From positions 249,641,097 through 249,705,096 of the forward strand of contig JAYESD010000001.1 in assembly GCA_036927565.1 (NCBI GenBank): 64,000 nucleotides of DNA. Reading direction: 5' to 3'. The DNA is from Tuctoria greenei. Lineage: Eukaryota > Streptophyta > Magnoliopsida > Poales > Poaceae. The translations under genes and the position numbers were made by a program. The notes beneath the pieces are model-generated. The model was not told the DNA's origin. It saw nothing but the letters and a program-made list of their open reading frames with translations, and did no database searches. Positions 1 through 11,318 of this stretch are shown here, piece after piece. The stretch's first letter is position 1; every line of letters begins with the position of its first letter.

Positions 1-1089
1 CAACATGCGATGATATGCATGCATGCAAAGATTAATTATTAATTTATTACGGTTGTTTACTAATTAGATGCGAGTAGTTCATACGTGTTCATATGAGTTT
101 ACGGGGGTTTTAGGGTGGATTAATGCTGCTGAAAATAAAATTATGGTGCAACTAAAATCAATTTACGCCTATTAGGTTCAATATGATCGCTAAAATCCGC
201 ATCGAGAACATGGCCTACCGTAGATGCGATGGCTTCGATGATCGCGGGATGGGGACGATGCGTAGACGAAGTAGATGCGTCCTCTGGCGGCACGACGACG
301 GCGGCGCGATGTCGACGACGATCTCCGGCGGACGGTGGGGCCCTCCTCTTTTTCTTCCTCTTCTTGCCCTTCTTTTTCTCCTTTTTCTTCCCTGGGCGCA
401 GCCCTATGTTCTCTGGTGTTTTTCCCGACGGCTAGGGTTCTTTTTCCCGGAAGGCGGCGGCGCTTCTGTTGTCTGGCCTCGGGAGAAAATACGGAGGCTA
501 CGGTCGTATATATAGGGGGCGTGACAGGCGATCGATACCGACTCGGTACCGGGCCAGCGCGCTGGTGGGCGGTCGCGTGCTGCGGCCTCGGTCGGGGCGG
601 TCAACGCGGCAGGGGGCATCGGGGCCAGGGGAGTCGGACGCGGGGGCGGGCGCCGAGCCGGGGCGGGGTGGGACGCTGGCTGGGCCGTTCGGCGGCCTGG
701 CCGGCGGTTCCCCTTTTTTTTCTTCTTTTTTTCTTTTATACTTGCTTTTATTATATAATTTATTATATATATTTTTTATATATATATTATTATTTATATT
801 ATATATTTATTATTTATTATTATTATAATATATATTATTAATATTAATATTTTATTTATTTAAATATATTGTTATATATATTATTTATATATATATATTT
901 ATATATATTTTTATTATTATTTTTATACTTATTCCCTAAAACATATTTTAGGCTATAATTATTATTTTCTTTTCCTTCTTTTGCTACACATATTTGTATA
1001 TGTATGTTTTATTATTTTTCTCTTATTCTACTAGTATTTACTGCATGATCATGTATGCAATGCATGATGCGAAAATTTAGGGTGTTACA
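1..1089. mobile_element. Right end of an LTR (probable Ty3/gypsy LTR), truncated by window edge
   Basis: The segment ends in GGGTGTTACA at 1080-1089, the usual 3' terminus of many plant Ty3/gypsy LTRs, whose start is TGTAACACCC. A GC-rich block (about 240-710) is followed by a long AT-rich tract. The other end and any target duplication lie outside the window, so family and orientation are inferred only from the terminal sequence. Small open frames inside it are low-complexity and are not called as genes. Confidence 0.45.
715..950. repeat. AT-rich low-complexity tract
   Basis: This is an almost pure run of T-rich and TATAT/TTATTA tracts inside the putative LTR. It is simple-sequence DNA with no coding signal. 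Confidence 0.8.
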
Positions 1090-1534
1090 TGGGCGCTTGA
1101 AGCTAAGCTCGTCATCTCCTTCAATGCTCACACACATTTGGAGTCGAGCTTGTCGATGTATATAATTGATATATAGGGATTTAACATGCCCCCCTTGATT
1201 CGGTGAGGAGTGCGTGTTTCCTCCGAGGGTAAACAATAATCGATATGAAACGACTAAGGAAAACACACCAGATTATTCAGGTTTGAGCCACCCTCAAGCT
1301 AATAACCTTATGTTTTGATTGTGATTGATCGTCAATAAAAATCAAGTGCTACAAAGGTGATGATCCACCACCTTCCTCATTGGTCGGTCCTCAGCTTGTC
1401 CTCCTTTCCTATCTGTTGGACCACTTTCTATAATCCAAAGGAAACCTTACATGTGGGCCAAGTAAAGGTCTATGTGCCTCATTTTTATTGGCTACTCCGT
1501 CTTCAATGCCAGATAAGAATAAGATACCCCCCTC
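1090..1534. other. Non-genic sequence between LTR end and MULE
   Basis: I see no gene here. The stretch is moderately AT-rich and non-repetitive within the window. It could be the internal start of whatever element owns the LTR at 1-1089, but no primer-binding site or gag was recognised. Confidence 0.5.
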
Positions 1535-1536
1535 AC

Positions 1537-1727
1537 ACAATTGCTATTATGGACCTCTAGAGAAGGGGCTTCGACGGAACAGCACTTATACCGTGGGCTT
1601 CCTTAAAATAGCCTTCTTAATATGTGTACATTGTTATAATAGCATTCTTATGTATTTTAGACCTTTTTCTTTTTATCTATTGTGTTTTTATCTTTTCTCT
1701 AATTCTGAAATGACCAATCTACCCTCG
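1537..1727 (+). repeat. MULE left terminal inverted repeat
   Basis: It begins ACAATTGCTATTATGG and matches the reverse complement of 32741-32932 with about nine differences over 191 bp. Long TIRs that hold promoter and transposase-binding sites are a MULE hallmark. Confidence 0.93.
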
Positions 1728-1734
1728 TGACTGA

Positions 1735-2230
1735 TTTACCTTGCGATTCCCGATTACTTTCATCACAAACGCAGAAGCGTCGCCCGCACCGCTCTGGCCG
1801 CGACACCCCAAGCCAGGGGCCGCAGCCGCGCTCCACGCCAGGGGCGGCCGTGGCAGCCGCGGCTCCGCGCCCCCACGACGGCGCCCCCACGCCAGGACTC
1901 ACCACGCCCCCACACTAGGGCCTCGTCCCACTGCGGCCCCACGTGAGAACCTTGTGGCCACCGCCGCCCGTGGCCGAATCGCCCCGACGCCAAGGGCCGC
2001 CGCTGCGCATGATTCCAGGAGCTGCTGCGTCCGACGCCAGGGGTCCGCTGCGCCCTCACGCCAGTGCCGCCGCGCTCGGCCCCCTCGCAAGGGCCCGTGG
2101 CCGCCGCCCGTGACCGACGCCGTTCCCACGGCCCGTGGCCATTCTGGTCGCTAGGATATTGTATGATTATGTGCTTGATAACACCAATTTATAATGTATG
2201 ATTATGTGCTACTGATATTTTATCATTTTT
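1735..2230 (+). other. MULE GC-rich leader and probable 5' UTR intron
   Basis: A GC-rich block (about 1775-2150) full of CGCCAGGGGC-like repeats gives long open frames on both strands, which marks compositional rather than coding signal. It is followed by an AT-rich stretch ending TTTTTTGCAG just before the transposase ATG at 2243, which reads as an intron acceptor in the 5' leader. Such GC-rich inserts near MULE ends can be captured host DNA, but I do not recognise a source gene. Confidence 0.45.
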
Positions 2231-2242
2231 TGCAGTTTAACT

Positions 2243-4306
2243 ATGGAAGATTTACCTTCGTTGGTAGATTGGGATCAAATACAAATTGAAGAGGAAATGG
2301 AAGAAGAAGGAAGGATAGAACTGTGTACCGAAGAAGATGTTTATGAACTCTTGGGTTTTAGGCGCGAAGAAGATGAAGAAATGATTACAGAGGATGATTT
2401 GGATTCAGGGTCTAATGTTGAAGCTGCTAATGGAATTATTAATGTAGAGGATATTGAAGGTGCAAGTATGCCGGTGGACGATTATATTCCAGAGGAGACA
2501 ATGATGGTGTATGACCAAGATAATCCTATTATGGCTATAGGTACCATATATCCTTCTATGTACGAATTTTGATTGGCTATGCGACAATATGCCCTAAATA
2601 AGGAATTTGAGTTGGGTATTGCAGCAACAGACAAGACAAGATATAGAGGATACTGCAAGGGTGATGATTGTCCTTGGTCTATTACTGGGTACAAGAAGCC
2701 AGGCGGTGTGACTGTTACGGTATTAATATCACTTTGTGCACTTATGTTAATAGTATTTTAAAATTGTTAAATACAATTGACTTGTATATTTTATTTTTAT
2801 TATTTATGCAGGTCACGGTATTGAATTATGTGCACACATGTACGTCCAGTAGTCGGAGAAGAACAACTACACCTTTGTGTAAGTGGGTTGCTTCAAAGGA
2901 TGTTTTATTCTTCGACAAAATCCTCAAATGGGTGCTAAGGAATTACAAACTAAACTTCAACATGATCACAACTGCACTATTGGTTATGATACGGTTTGGA
3001 AAGGAAAATAGAAAGCTTTGGAACTATTGTATGGTACATGGGAGGAGAGTTTTCAAGTGCTATACAATTGGAAGGCGGAGGTTATGAAGATATCAACAGA
3101 TAGTGTTATTGAGATTGATTGCAAGACAGTTAAGGGCAAGGTTTACTTGCACAGGTTCTTTTGTGCACTTGGTTCTTGTATTGAGGGTTTTTGATCAGGT
3201 TGCAGGCCATGGCTTGGTGTTGATGCGACTGCACTAAATGGTAGGTGGAATGGACATTTAGCTGCCGCAACTGGGGTGGATGGTCACAACTGGATGCATC
3301 ATGTTGCTTTCGGATTTATAGACTCGGAAACGGAAGATAATTGGACATGGTTTATGCTGCAGTTGCACAAGATTGTAGGAGATCTTCCACAACTCGCTAT
3401 ATGCTCAGATGCTTATAAAGGGTTGTTAAATGCAGTGCATAATGTCTTTCCACGAGTTGATCAACTAGAATGCTTTATACATTTAATGAATAATTTTTCC
3501 AAGAGATTTTCAGGTTAAAATCTTGTACACATGTGGCCTGCAGCTAGGGCATATGAAAAGGATATTTAAGATGATCATATGACTGCAATTTTCGTCGATA
3601 ATCCTGGAGCTAAGCAATGGTTGCAAGAGTACCATAAACTGAAGTGGCAGAGGTATGATTTCAATTCTGATATCAAGTGTGATTATGTGACAAACAATGT
3701 AGCTGAAGTTTTCAATAATTGGATCAAAGATATTAAGGACATGCCTTTTGTTGAGCTTGTTGACAAGATAAGAGAGATGATTATGACTCTTTTTTACAAA
3801 AGGAGAAGAATTGGAAGACGGTTGGATGGAAGGATATTACCAGTAGTCCTACAAATCTTGAGGACGAGGACTAGAGGATTGGGTCATTTGTGTGTAATAA
3901 AAGGTGATAATCATATTGCCGAGATTTGGGACAACTGCAATCATAGGTTTGTCGTAAGGGCATCTATGAAAGAGTGTTCATGCTATGAGTGGCAGCATAC
4001 AGGAAAACCTTGTCTACATGCTTTGTCCTTAATAACAGCTCAATAGATCAGAAATGTGATGATGGAAGACTTTTTTGATGATTATTAATCAGTGGATAAA
4101 TTTAGGAAAGCATATGCTAGAGTGGTAGAATCACTTACTCACAAGGAAAAGTGGCCTAATGTTGACTTGCCATTTAAAGTATGTGCACCGCTTAGCAAAA
4201 GGGGTGCAGGAAGACAAAGAAAAAATAGGATTAAAAGTTGTCTTGAAGGTGGTGGTAGATCAAAATCTATTTCAATGTCCGCTGAAAATGAGAACGAAAA
4301 TACTAA
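2243..4306 (+). pseudogene. MULE (MuDR-type) transposase, N-terminal and catalytic part, decayed
   Basis: An acidic N-terminal stretch (2243-2570) leads into a MuDR N-terminal zinc-binding type domain (ALNKEFELGIAATDKTRYRG...CPW, 2573-2720). An intron with GT...TTTATGCAG (about 2718-2811) follows. The MULE transposase domain (GVDATALNGRWNGHL to the SDAYKGL region, about 3200-3515) carries the first two acidic catalytic positions. A SWIM zinc finger with pattern CxC...CxH (CSCYEWQHTGKPCLHA, about 3975-4025) lies near the end. In-frame stops at about 2569, 2850, 3009, 3193, 3517, 3568 and 4045 show the gene is dead. The start at 2243 is the first ATG after the leader intron acceptor. The frame at the 3' end continues across the MITE at 4307-4643. 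Confidence 0.88.
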
Positions 4307-4643
4307 GGGCATGTTTGGATGATGGCTAACTTGCCTAAGCCTAAGCTTAGCCACTTGCCACACTTGTAGGCGCGCCTAAGCTAGCTAATGTTAGCATGTG
4401 TTTGGATTGCTACCATAACCTAAGTTTAGGCGCGCTTAAAAAAGTTTGGCATGTTTTTGTTTTGTTACCATGACTAGATTTGAGCGCCACAGTTGAGGCA
4501 GTTTTTTGTTAGGCAATGGAAGCAAAAGTTGACTAACTTCTGTGGCACGCCTAACCTTAGTCAATAACCAAACACCCGCCTAAAACAGTGTGGCATGCCT
4601 AACATTAGGCTTAGGCAAGTTAGGCATTGAACCAAACAGGCCC
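4307..4643. mobile_element. Tourist-like (PIF/Harbinger) MITE inside transposase exon
   Basis: It starts GGGCATGTTTGG and ends CCAAACAGGCCC, imperfect terminal inverted repeats, and is flanked by TAA on both sides (4304-4306 and 4644-4646), the PIF/Harbinger TWA-type duplication. It is 337 bp long with no coding capacity and internal inverted TTAGGC/GCCTAA repeats. It splits the MULE transposase just before the CCHC knuckle. Without the MITE and one TAA the exon reads through. Confidence 0.92.
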
Positions 4644-4646
4644 TAA

Positions 4647-4948
4647 AAAAATGATTAGAGGCAAAGTGCGGTGTCCTAATTGTGGAGAATTAGGCCATAG
4701 GAAAACTAGCTACAAATGCCCACTTAATGGAACAAAGAAAAGGTACAATTCTAGCTTTTTATATTTCAGTTGCCAGAATGTTTTAACACACTCCTTGTTA
4801 TTCATTGTACTTTTACAATATTACAGAAAGAGAAAACCAAGGAAAAATATGAAGGGATGGTTTCCTAAAGATTCAACACCGGAGAGAGCAAGTACAACAA
4901 GAGAACAAATAATGCAAGAGAGTCCTGGAATAGTAACAAGAGGGTATT
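4647..4948 (+). pseudogene. MULE transposase, CCHC zinc-knuckle exons
   Basis: The first piece encodes a CCHC-type knuckle (CPNCGELGHRKTSYKC, about 4669-4716), common near the C-terminus of plant MULE transposases. It ends at an AAAAG/GTACAATT donor (about 4741). The acceptor TATTACAG (about 4825) begins a lysine/arginine-rich exon that ends at an AGAGG/GTATTT donor near 4948. The following intron carries the copia insertion starting at 5002. The short exon sequence ...REQIMQESPGIVTRG is repeated in diverged form at about 31795-31850. Confidence 0.75.
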
Positions 4949-5001
4949 TTTTAACTTTCCTCTATGTAATGCATTCATAGAAAAAATTACTAATATATTG
5001 T

Positions 5002-6596
5002 TGAAAGTCGCCTAGAGGGGGGGTGAATAGGCAATAATACCTGAAATCACTTAATCAAACGAGATTAAATTCTTGTGACCGGACTAGTCTGCACAAGGCC
5101 GGACTAGTCCGCTCAGCACAGGGTGGAAACCCTAAAACTTGATTTCTACAAGTTATTTGCGGAATTAAAGTTCACCAAAGATATGAGCAATGTGTAGTAA
5201 ACTTGTGAAGCTCAGATTGAGAGGTTTAAACGCTTAGATTGAAAGTTTAGAGTAATGGTCAAAGTGTAAGGCAATAAGAGCAGAGTGAATCCTAATAGCA
5301 ATACTAGTGATCACAAAAAGCGAAAGACAAGTGAAACGAGATTTATCCCGTGGTTCAGCTCCACGAAGAAGCCGACCTCCACGTTGAGAAGTCCACACAA
5401 GGACCGGGCCTCACTTGACCCTTCTCTCACCAAGCCACCACGATGGTCGGCTTGGTTTCCACTATATCAATGGGTAATCACAACGTTTGATGGGGCTGCT
5501 CACAACTTGAGGCTCCCACAAATCAATACAATGAGGAGCACACGAAGCTCAACTCACACAAGCCATAAAACACAACACAATGTGCAAGAGATCAAACCAA
5601 GAGCCAAAGCGCGATGATCTTCCTTTACTCTCCTCCCCAAACCCTAATCTCTTCAAGATTTGCTCATAGGGGGTTAGTAGGACGAGTAGAAGGATTTGGA
5701 AGGCTCTAGGATGCTTGTGGCGGCGCTAGGGTTCTTAGTATATCCAAATGAGCCCGGGGGTCCCCTACTTATAGAGGTCCCGAGCCCCTTTTGCTTACAT
5801 TAGCAAGAGGGGCGGACTAGTCCGTCCTGGTACCACGGTCTAGTTCGGCCCTATGGGACCACTGACCCTCTGGTCAGTTCCCGACAACTGCCACACTGAG
5901 CAACGATCGTCACGCTACCCGCCAAATTTCCAAATTCAAACGATCACTAGGCACCGGACTAGTCCGGTCAACAATGGACTAGTCCGAAGTGGAACAAAAC
6001 CACTTGGTCCGTCCCAAAACAGACTCTTCTAGGTTGGTCCGGACTAGTCCGGACACAGGGGCGGACTAGTCCGGCCCCCTAGGGTTTTCTCTCGGTTTGG
6101 CACACTAAGTCCCAAATGGACAAGTCCGTGCCCAAACGAACAAGTCCGAACTACTTCAGAGAGCTTTAGTCTGTCCAAAAATGGACAAGTTCGGACTTCT
6201 CGGACTTAGCTCCAAAATCACCCGGGGACACTCCAGATGCCACGGTCGGACTAGTCCGACCTAGAGGCCCGGACTAGTCCGGTCTCCTAGGGGTTTTCTC
6301 ATTTTGGGCTTCTCACTTAGGTTTTTCTCTAAACCACCACTTTGAGCCCCTTGGTATGATCTCAATGCACATGATACAACCTCCTCTCACATGATACGGC
6401 TCATATAAGCTCAATACCATAGAAACCCTAATTTCCACGCTTGAGTCTTTGACGCCCGTTTTCTCCTTTTCCTTTTTCAGGGTTTTCATCTCATTTCAAT
6501 CCTTGTACATGTGCTTAAGATCAACTGAGCTCATTAGCCTCTTAATTGTTGTCATCAATCATCCAAAACCCACGGGGATGCCTAGATGCACTTTCA
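5002..6596 (-). repeat. Copia (-) LTR, lower copy (3' LTR of element)
   Basis: It begins TGAAAGT and ends ACTTTCA. It carries about ten CGGACTAGTCCG-like palindromes. A TATA-like box on the minus strand (CTATAAGTAGG, near 5769-5781) follows a motif cluster, the same layout as in the plus-strand copia LTR. Confidence 0.93.
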
Positions 6597-6610
6597 ATCT
6601 CCCCCTTTTG
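6597..6610 (-). other. Polypurine tract, copia (-)
   Basis: On the minus strand it reads AAAAGGGGGAGAT directly before the LTR. The plus-strand copia has the same tract at 49998-50011. It primes second-strand synthesis. Confidence 0.85.
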
Positions 6611-7150
6611 GTGAATTGATGACAACACATTAAGACTTCAACAATAAGGTTAATAATTTGTTTTCGTAACATGTATTTGTATGAGTGACTCCCCCTTAAT
6701 GTATGCATCATGAGTAATAGAGATTGAGAGAGTTCTCATACATATACATGTTATGATAGGGTGCCTAAGTGATGTGTTCATAAAGTGTGATAAGTCAATG
6801 ATTATGCAAAATAGACATGAAAAGGAGGCAACACATCACAAATTTAGGCAAGCTACATGAATACTTGAATACATAGATTAAGTTTTACAATACAACTTGA
6901 AATGAGTTTTAAAACATAAGTCCAACATAGATCAATCCTCTCAAACATCAACATCAATCTATTTTATCTCTCCCCCTTCATCTCTCCCTCTATGTCTCAT
7001 CTCTCCCTCTATGTCTAATCTCTCCCTCTATGTCTCACCCCCTAGATCTAAGAGCCGATCTAAGAGCCCGTCAAGCCATCTCCTTGCTATCTCTCCCCCT
7101 TTGGCATCAAGACACCTAAAAGGAAAAGAAGAGAGGAAGAAGCCTTAGGA
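6611..7150 (-). other. Copia (-) 3' untranslated region
   Basis: Between the end of the extra ORF and the purine tract lie AT-rich sequence and several copies of ATCTCTCCCTCTATGTCTC (about 6965-7040). No gene is seen. Confidence 0.7.
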
Positions 7151-8366
7151 CTACTCATCGTCGGAGTCGGAGTCATCATTGTTGCCTTGGGGCTCGTTGT
7201 CGCTTTCTGTGGCCTCTGGATCCTCGGCCGGGGCCGCGGTGGAAGTCCCAGCTTCTCCAAATTCAGCAAGCTCTTCGGCAGTGAACTCGGGAAAGGAAGT
7301 GAGCTCACCATCGCTCTCCTCGGAGGGGACATAGGGATGTCCATCTTGTCTCACATCGCTTTGAGATACTTCTCATTGCGACGCTCCATGCAATGTTGCC
7401 GAATTTTCGTCTTCCAGCACGAAGAAAATAGAGCTTTGAAGCACTTGAAGAAGCCGCTTCCGCATTGTGTCGAAGGCGGAGGAGGTGGAGGAGACGGCAC
7501 AAAGCGAGAGGAAGATGCGGGAGGATCCGCATTCTTCCTCCGAGGAGCAGCTGGCTCCGGAGGAGGGAGTTGTGGTCGAAGCCTCCGGTGAATGATATCT
7601 TTCTTGAATGAGAGCCCGGAGATCTTCTCGATCATGTACATAATGTACGGAGCGTATACACATGATCGGTTGGGGTGTGAGAGATGTTGAAGATGTCATC
7701 AAAGATATAGTCCACCATATTGAAGCGGACATCTCCATCAATGAGGACCATTAAATGCCTCAAGTTGCCTTGGATTATCCCCGCATCTCCATCCTTGGGG
7801 GCAATTGTCTTTCTGAGGACCCGGTTGAGCACACTGTAGAAGGGCTTGATGTTTCTAATGTGCCCGGCCTCATAATGTGCATGGTTTGGATACATATACT
7901 CCAATGTGTCCCGATCAACTAGCTTCAGATTGGAAATGAAGATCTCATTATCCAGTTGATCCTCCAAGTCAAGGAACTGAGCAAACTCCCAAAAGGTGGT
8001 AGAGTACTGCTCTCCATGGGTCATCCAGGTGACCCTCCTGTCCCCATCGGTGTGGAAGTAGAGGGTGGAGTAGAACTAAGTGATGACCTCCACATTCCAG
8101 TCGTACTGGAAAGCCATAAGCTTCTTTAGACTATGCCTCTCGACAGCCTCAATCACAACATTGAAGGCTTGATGATCTTTCTGGGCCATGTAATCCCAGA
8201 CGATCCACTGAGCATCTGTGACAGGAGTTTGCTTGGTCATATAGACCATCCCGTAGTAGTCACAGTGGAAGTCACACCAGAACCGGGGATCCATTATGCT
8301 CCTGTCACGCTGTTAAACATTTATCTTCCTCAACTTGCGTGCCTTCTCAGCCCCCTTGTGATGAGA
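7151..8366 (-). pseudogene. Copia (-) extra ORF, C-terminal part (putative plant transposon protein domain)
   Basis: Resuming from the insertion at 8366, the frame encodes a conserved block (FYSTLYF...RRVTWMTHGE...NLRHLMVLID, about 8290-7720). It resembles the domain annotated in plant databases as putative plant transposon protein (Transposase_32-like). The end, at 7151, is an acidic Asp/Glu/Ser tail. Stops (for example near 8310 and 8076-8078) and a frameshift near 7640 break it. Function is unknown. The plus-strand counterpart at 48465-49565 aligns along its whole length. Confidence 0.7.
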
Positions 8367-8439
8367 ACCTTTTCATAATACACCTTTACCATTAGTTGAT
8401 TTTCCTACTAATTCTTACAACAAAAATGAGTTGTGTGCT

Positions 8440-9319
8440 TGTCAGTGGTTTTGATCCAGCAGATCTCCCGACACTACTAAAGTGTTAGAGGAGTTTGAGG
8501 TTCGGTATGGGCGCGCGGAGATTCAAGAAGGTGAAGTGTAAATGACACAGTAGACACGAAGATTTACGTGGTTCGGGCCGCCTGAGCGTAATACCCTACT
8601 CCACGGGATGTGTTGGTGTTGTATTGGATGTATGATCTCAACGTCAGTTGAGAGTGTAAAGTCAGCGTGTCTCCAGAGAGTGTGTCCAGAGAGTGTGTCC
8701 AGTCTGTGTCCTATGTATCGTCGGCCTATCCTTTTATAGTACAAGGGCAGACTGTTACAAGTTAGCCTGGCCCGACATGTGGCCCTGGCGGTTATTGATA
8801 CACATTCAACACGTTTAATTGCCCTTAATGACCGAGTTATGGGCTTTGACAGCACCGTTACTGGTAATTAAGGTCGTACGATCGTGTGTCATTAATATGG
8901 TATTAATGACACTTAATCGGGTCTTGAAGTCCTTGATTCCCCCTTTGAAGATCCAGACCGTTGGGGAGTCTTCCGGAGGTTAGAGGCTGAAGATCTGACG
9001 GTTGGACATGTGGCAGCTCCGGAGCATACTGTGGGAAACAGATAGGTCCGGAGCTACCTGACACGTGTCAGTTCCGGAGATTCCCTCGGTATGGGGTTAG
9101 GTCCGGGGGTGCTATTTCGGTACATAGCCCGGAGCTTCCCCCTTGTGGGCGGTAGCTCCGGTTTGATAGTACACGTGGCGGCCCTGGGCTAACCATGTTG
9201 GAGAAGCGGGTCCGGTTATGTCTAACATGTGGGCCTCCGAAGGTCTTCAAATCAAGTAGATGACATTCCCTTGAGATCTTTGCAATCCCAAGGGGTATAT
9301 GGTACCCAGGGTACCGACA
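8440..9319 (-). repeat. Tat LTR, lower copy (3' LTR)
   Basis: It is 880 bp, begins TGTCAGTGG and ends ACCGACA. A TATA-like CTATAAAAGG on the minus strand lies near 8730-8742. Relative to the upper copy it has 7-bp and 14-bp extra segments near 8647 and 8690. Confidence 0.95.
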
Positions 9320-9795
9320 GTGGCCCCCTGGGCCCACCTCTGGGGAAGACCCCTTGGGTGAAGTCATTCCGCTAGAGGTGGGTCCATCCTTCGACTTTTG
9401 AACTGAGTCTTCAAAGGTCTTCGGATGTGCCGTTGTTGATGGTTCGGAGTTAAATCTTCGCCGCGTGGCATATCCCGTGTGCGGCAGATGAGATCTTTGG
9501 CGTGTTGATCTCACACAATTGAAGGTCGCCGGTTCGCGATACGAAAATCGTATCGGTTCCGCGTGCCTTGTCAGGCCGCTGCCTTTGGGCTTCCCGCCTC
9601 ATGATGACAACCGTTCGCCTGGGTAAGAACCTCGACTTGATCGTCCGGGTGGTCTCGGGCCCTCTTGTCATCAGCAGGGTAGGATTTTTGAGTAGTATCT
9701 TCGACTTCCTTGCGGTTTCCATCCAAGCGTTGCGAGGGCTTACTTAAGAAGGAAGGTGCGCACCGTCTGGGGTTCTTTATGCCTCTCATCTGATC

Positions 9796-11225
9796 TTGCG
9801 CTCAAACTCCCAACTTGTGCTTGCTCTTCCTCTCCTGCCTTGCTGTGCTGCGATGGAGTTGGGTCTCCGCGAGAGCCGTTTGAAGACCGATGGTGACCTG
9901 AAGAAGGTTCGGGCCCTCATGGGATGGTCCTTGGACTTCTTCAACCGCCTGGTCTGCGCCGGGGGAGAGCTCCCGTTTGAGAAGGAGCACGCCGGCGAAA
10001 TGGTGTACTTCTCTTCGTACGCCATGGTGGGGTTGATCCCACCTTTTTCCTCCTTTTTCTTGATGCTGTTAAACTTTTATGGTCTGCAACTGTACCACCT
10101 TGGCCCCCACTCCATTCTTCTTGTGTCCGTCTTCGTCCACTTCTGTGAGATGTGGGTAGGCATCCCCCCTGCATTGAACTCTTCCAGACCTTCTTCACCG
10201 TCCATACCACCAGTAGGAGCAATGAGTACCTTGGCTTCTACTACTTCGTGAAGCGCAAGAAGTGCCCATTCAAGTACCTCCGGTCGTTTCCCTCTGGGAA
10301 ATGGGATGATTGGAAGAAGGACTGGATAGTCATCCGGGTGGAGGAGCACGAGAGGCTGGAGCTGCCCGAAGGCCTCCCCAACATCGACACTACAGTCTGG
10401 AGTGAAGCTCCGGTGCTGGCGGATGCATTCAAACCTGCTCTGACCAGGATCCGCCAGTGCGTGGAGGGAGTATTAACTCCTCAGGCGGTGTTTTGCAACT
10501 TCCTAGTCAACAGGTGGGCACCGCTGAAGAGGAGAGAAAAACTCGCTTGGGCCCTCAACAGTGTGATGGACGACGACTGGGTCGAGACCGGGCTGAAGTC
10601 CAACATGGTGGGGACAACCTTGGAGTTTCATCTCAAGAAGTTCCAGCACGGCATCGACGTTGCGGGAGATGACTTGACTCCGCCATCAGCCTTTCTCCCT
10701 CTGAACATGGAAGTAGAGTTCAGCAGGGAGCTCCGACGGATGATGCCGGTGCTTGATGACCTTGGTGTCGTCGAGAGAAGATCGACCTACAGGGTGGTGA
10801 TCCCTGGAGCTTCCGAAGGTGGCTCCGACCCTACCCCGAAGCCAAGGGTCGAGGTCGTCGGCAAGGGCAAGGAGCCTGCGGACGAACCCTTGAGCTGGAA
10901 GAGGAAGCTGCAGCATGCCGACGGAAGGTCCGTCAGGCCTGCCACCTCTGCATCAGCTCCTTCTCCCCAGAGGGGGAGGTCTTCTACAACCGTGGCGACT
11001 GTACCCACAGCGGCGTCCTCCCGGGGTGCTAGCTCCAGGCATGCGACTCCATCACCAGGGCCAGTTGAGGCCTCTAGGTCCGGAGGTCCTTCCCGGCCGA
11101 GGGGGGCCTCGACTAGGGAAATGCCCGTGGATGCAACGAGTTCCGGGGGGGGCCTTCCGGAGCTTCCACGCCGGCGGCGGCTATGGTTAGCCCAGAACGC
11201 CCAAGAATGAGATTCCGCGCAAGCT
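9796..11225 (+). pseudogene. Tat antisense ORF, first exon: gypsy-type putative transposase domain (PF04195-like)
   Basis: It lies on the strand opposite to gag-pol, between pol and the 3' LTR. The first part (9796 to about 10160) holds WSLDFFNRLVCAGGELPFEKE and a hydrophobic segment (FLMLLNFYGLQLYHLGPHSIL). The second part (about 10160-11210) has WDDWKKDWIVIRVEEHERL and a Ser/Pro-rich tail. Together they resemble the plant domain named putative gypsy type transposon (Transposase_28). A one-base loss in a C run at about 10164-10169 shifts the frame. It ends near a probable splice donor, and an AT-rich intron (about 11237-11318, ending CATCTGTAG) leads to the next exon. Its role in the element is unknown. 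Confidence 0.7.
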
Positions 11226-11318
11226 GGTGCGGAAGCCTCCCAAGATAATTTTTAATCTTTACCTCAGACAGTTGTTTTGTTGTAGTAACTGTTTTTTAAG
11301 TTTCTTCATCCATCATCT

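Noticed and set aside
275..841. Open frames up to 188 codons near the window start
   Set aside because: Overlapping frames on both strands in GC-rich then AT-rich low-complexity LTR sequence, with no domain.
1526..1536. A clean 9-bp MULE target duplication
   Set aside because: Both flanks are C runs of different length, so CCCCCCTC on each side may be chance or slippage.
1741..2154. 137-codon frame in the MULE leader
   Set aside because: Compositional; the opposite strand is equally open and the real transposase ATG is at 2243.
7187..7591. Plus-strand frame of 134 codons
   Set aside because: It is the antisense shadow of the copia extra ORF tail.
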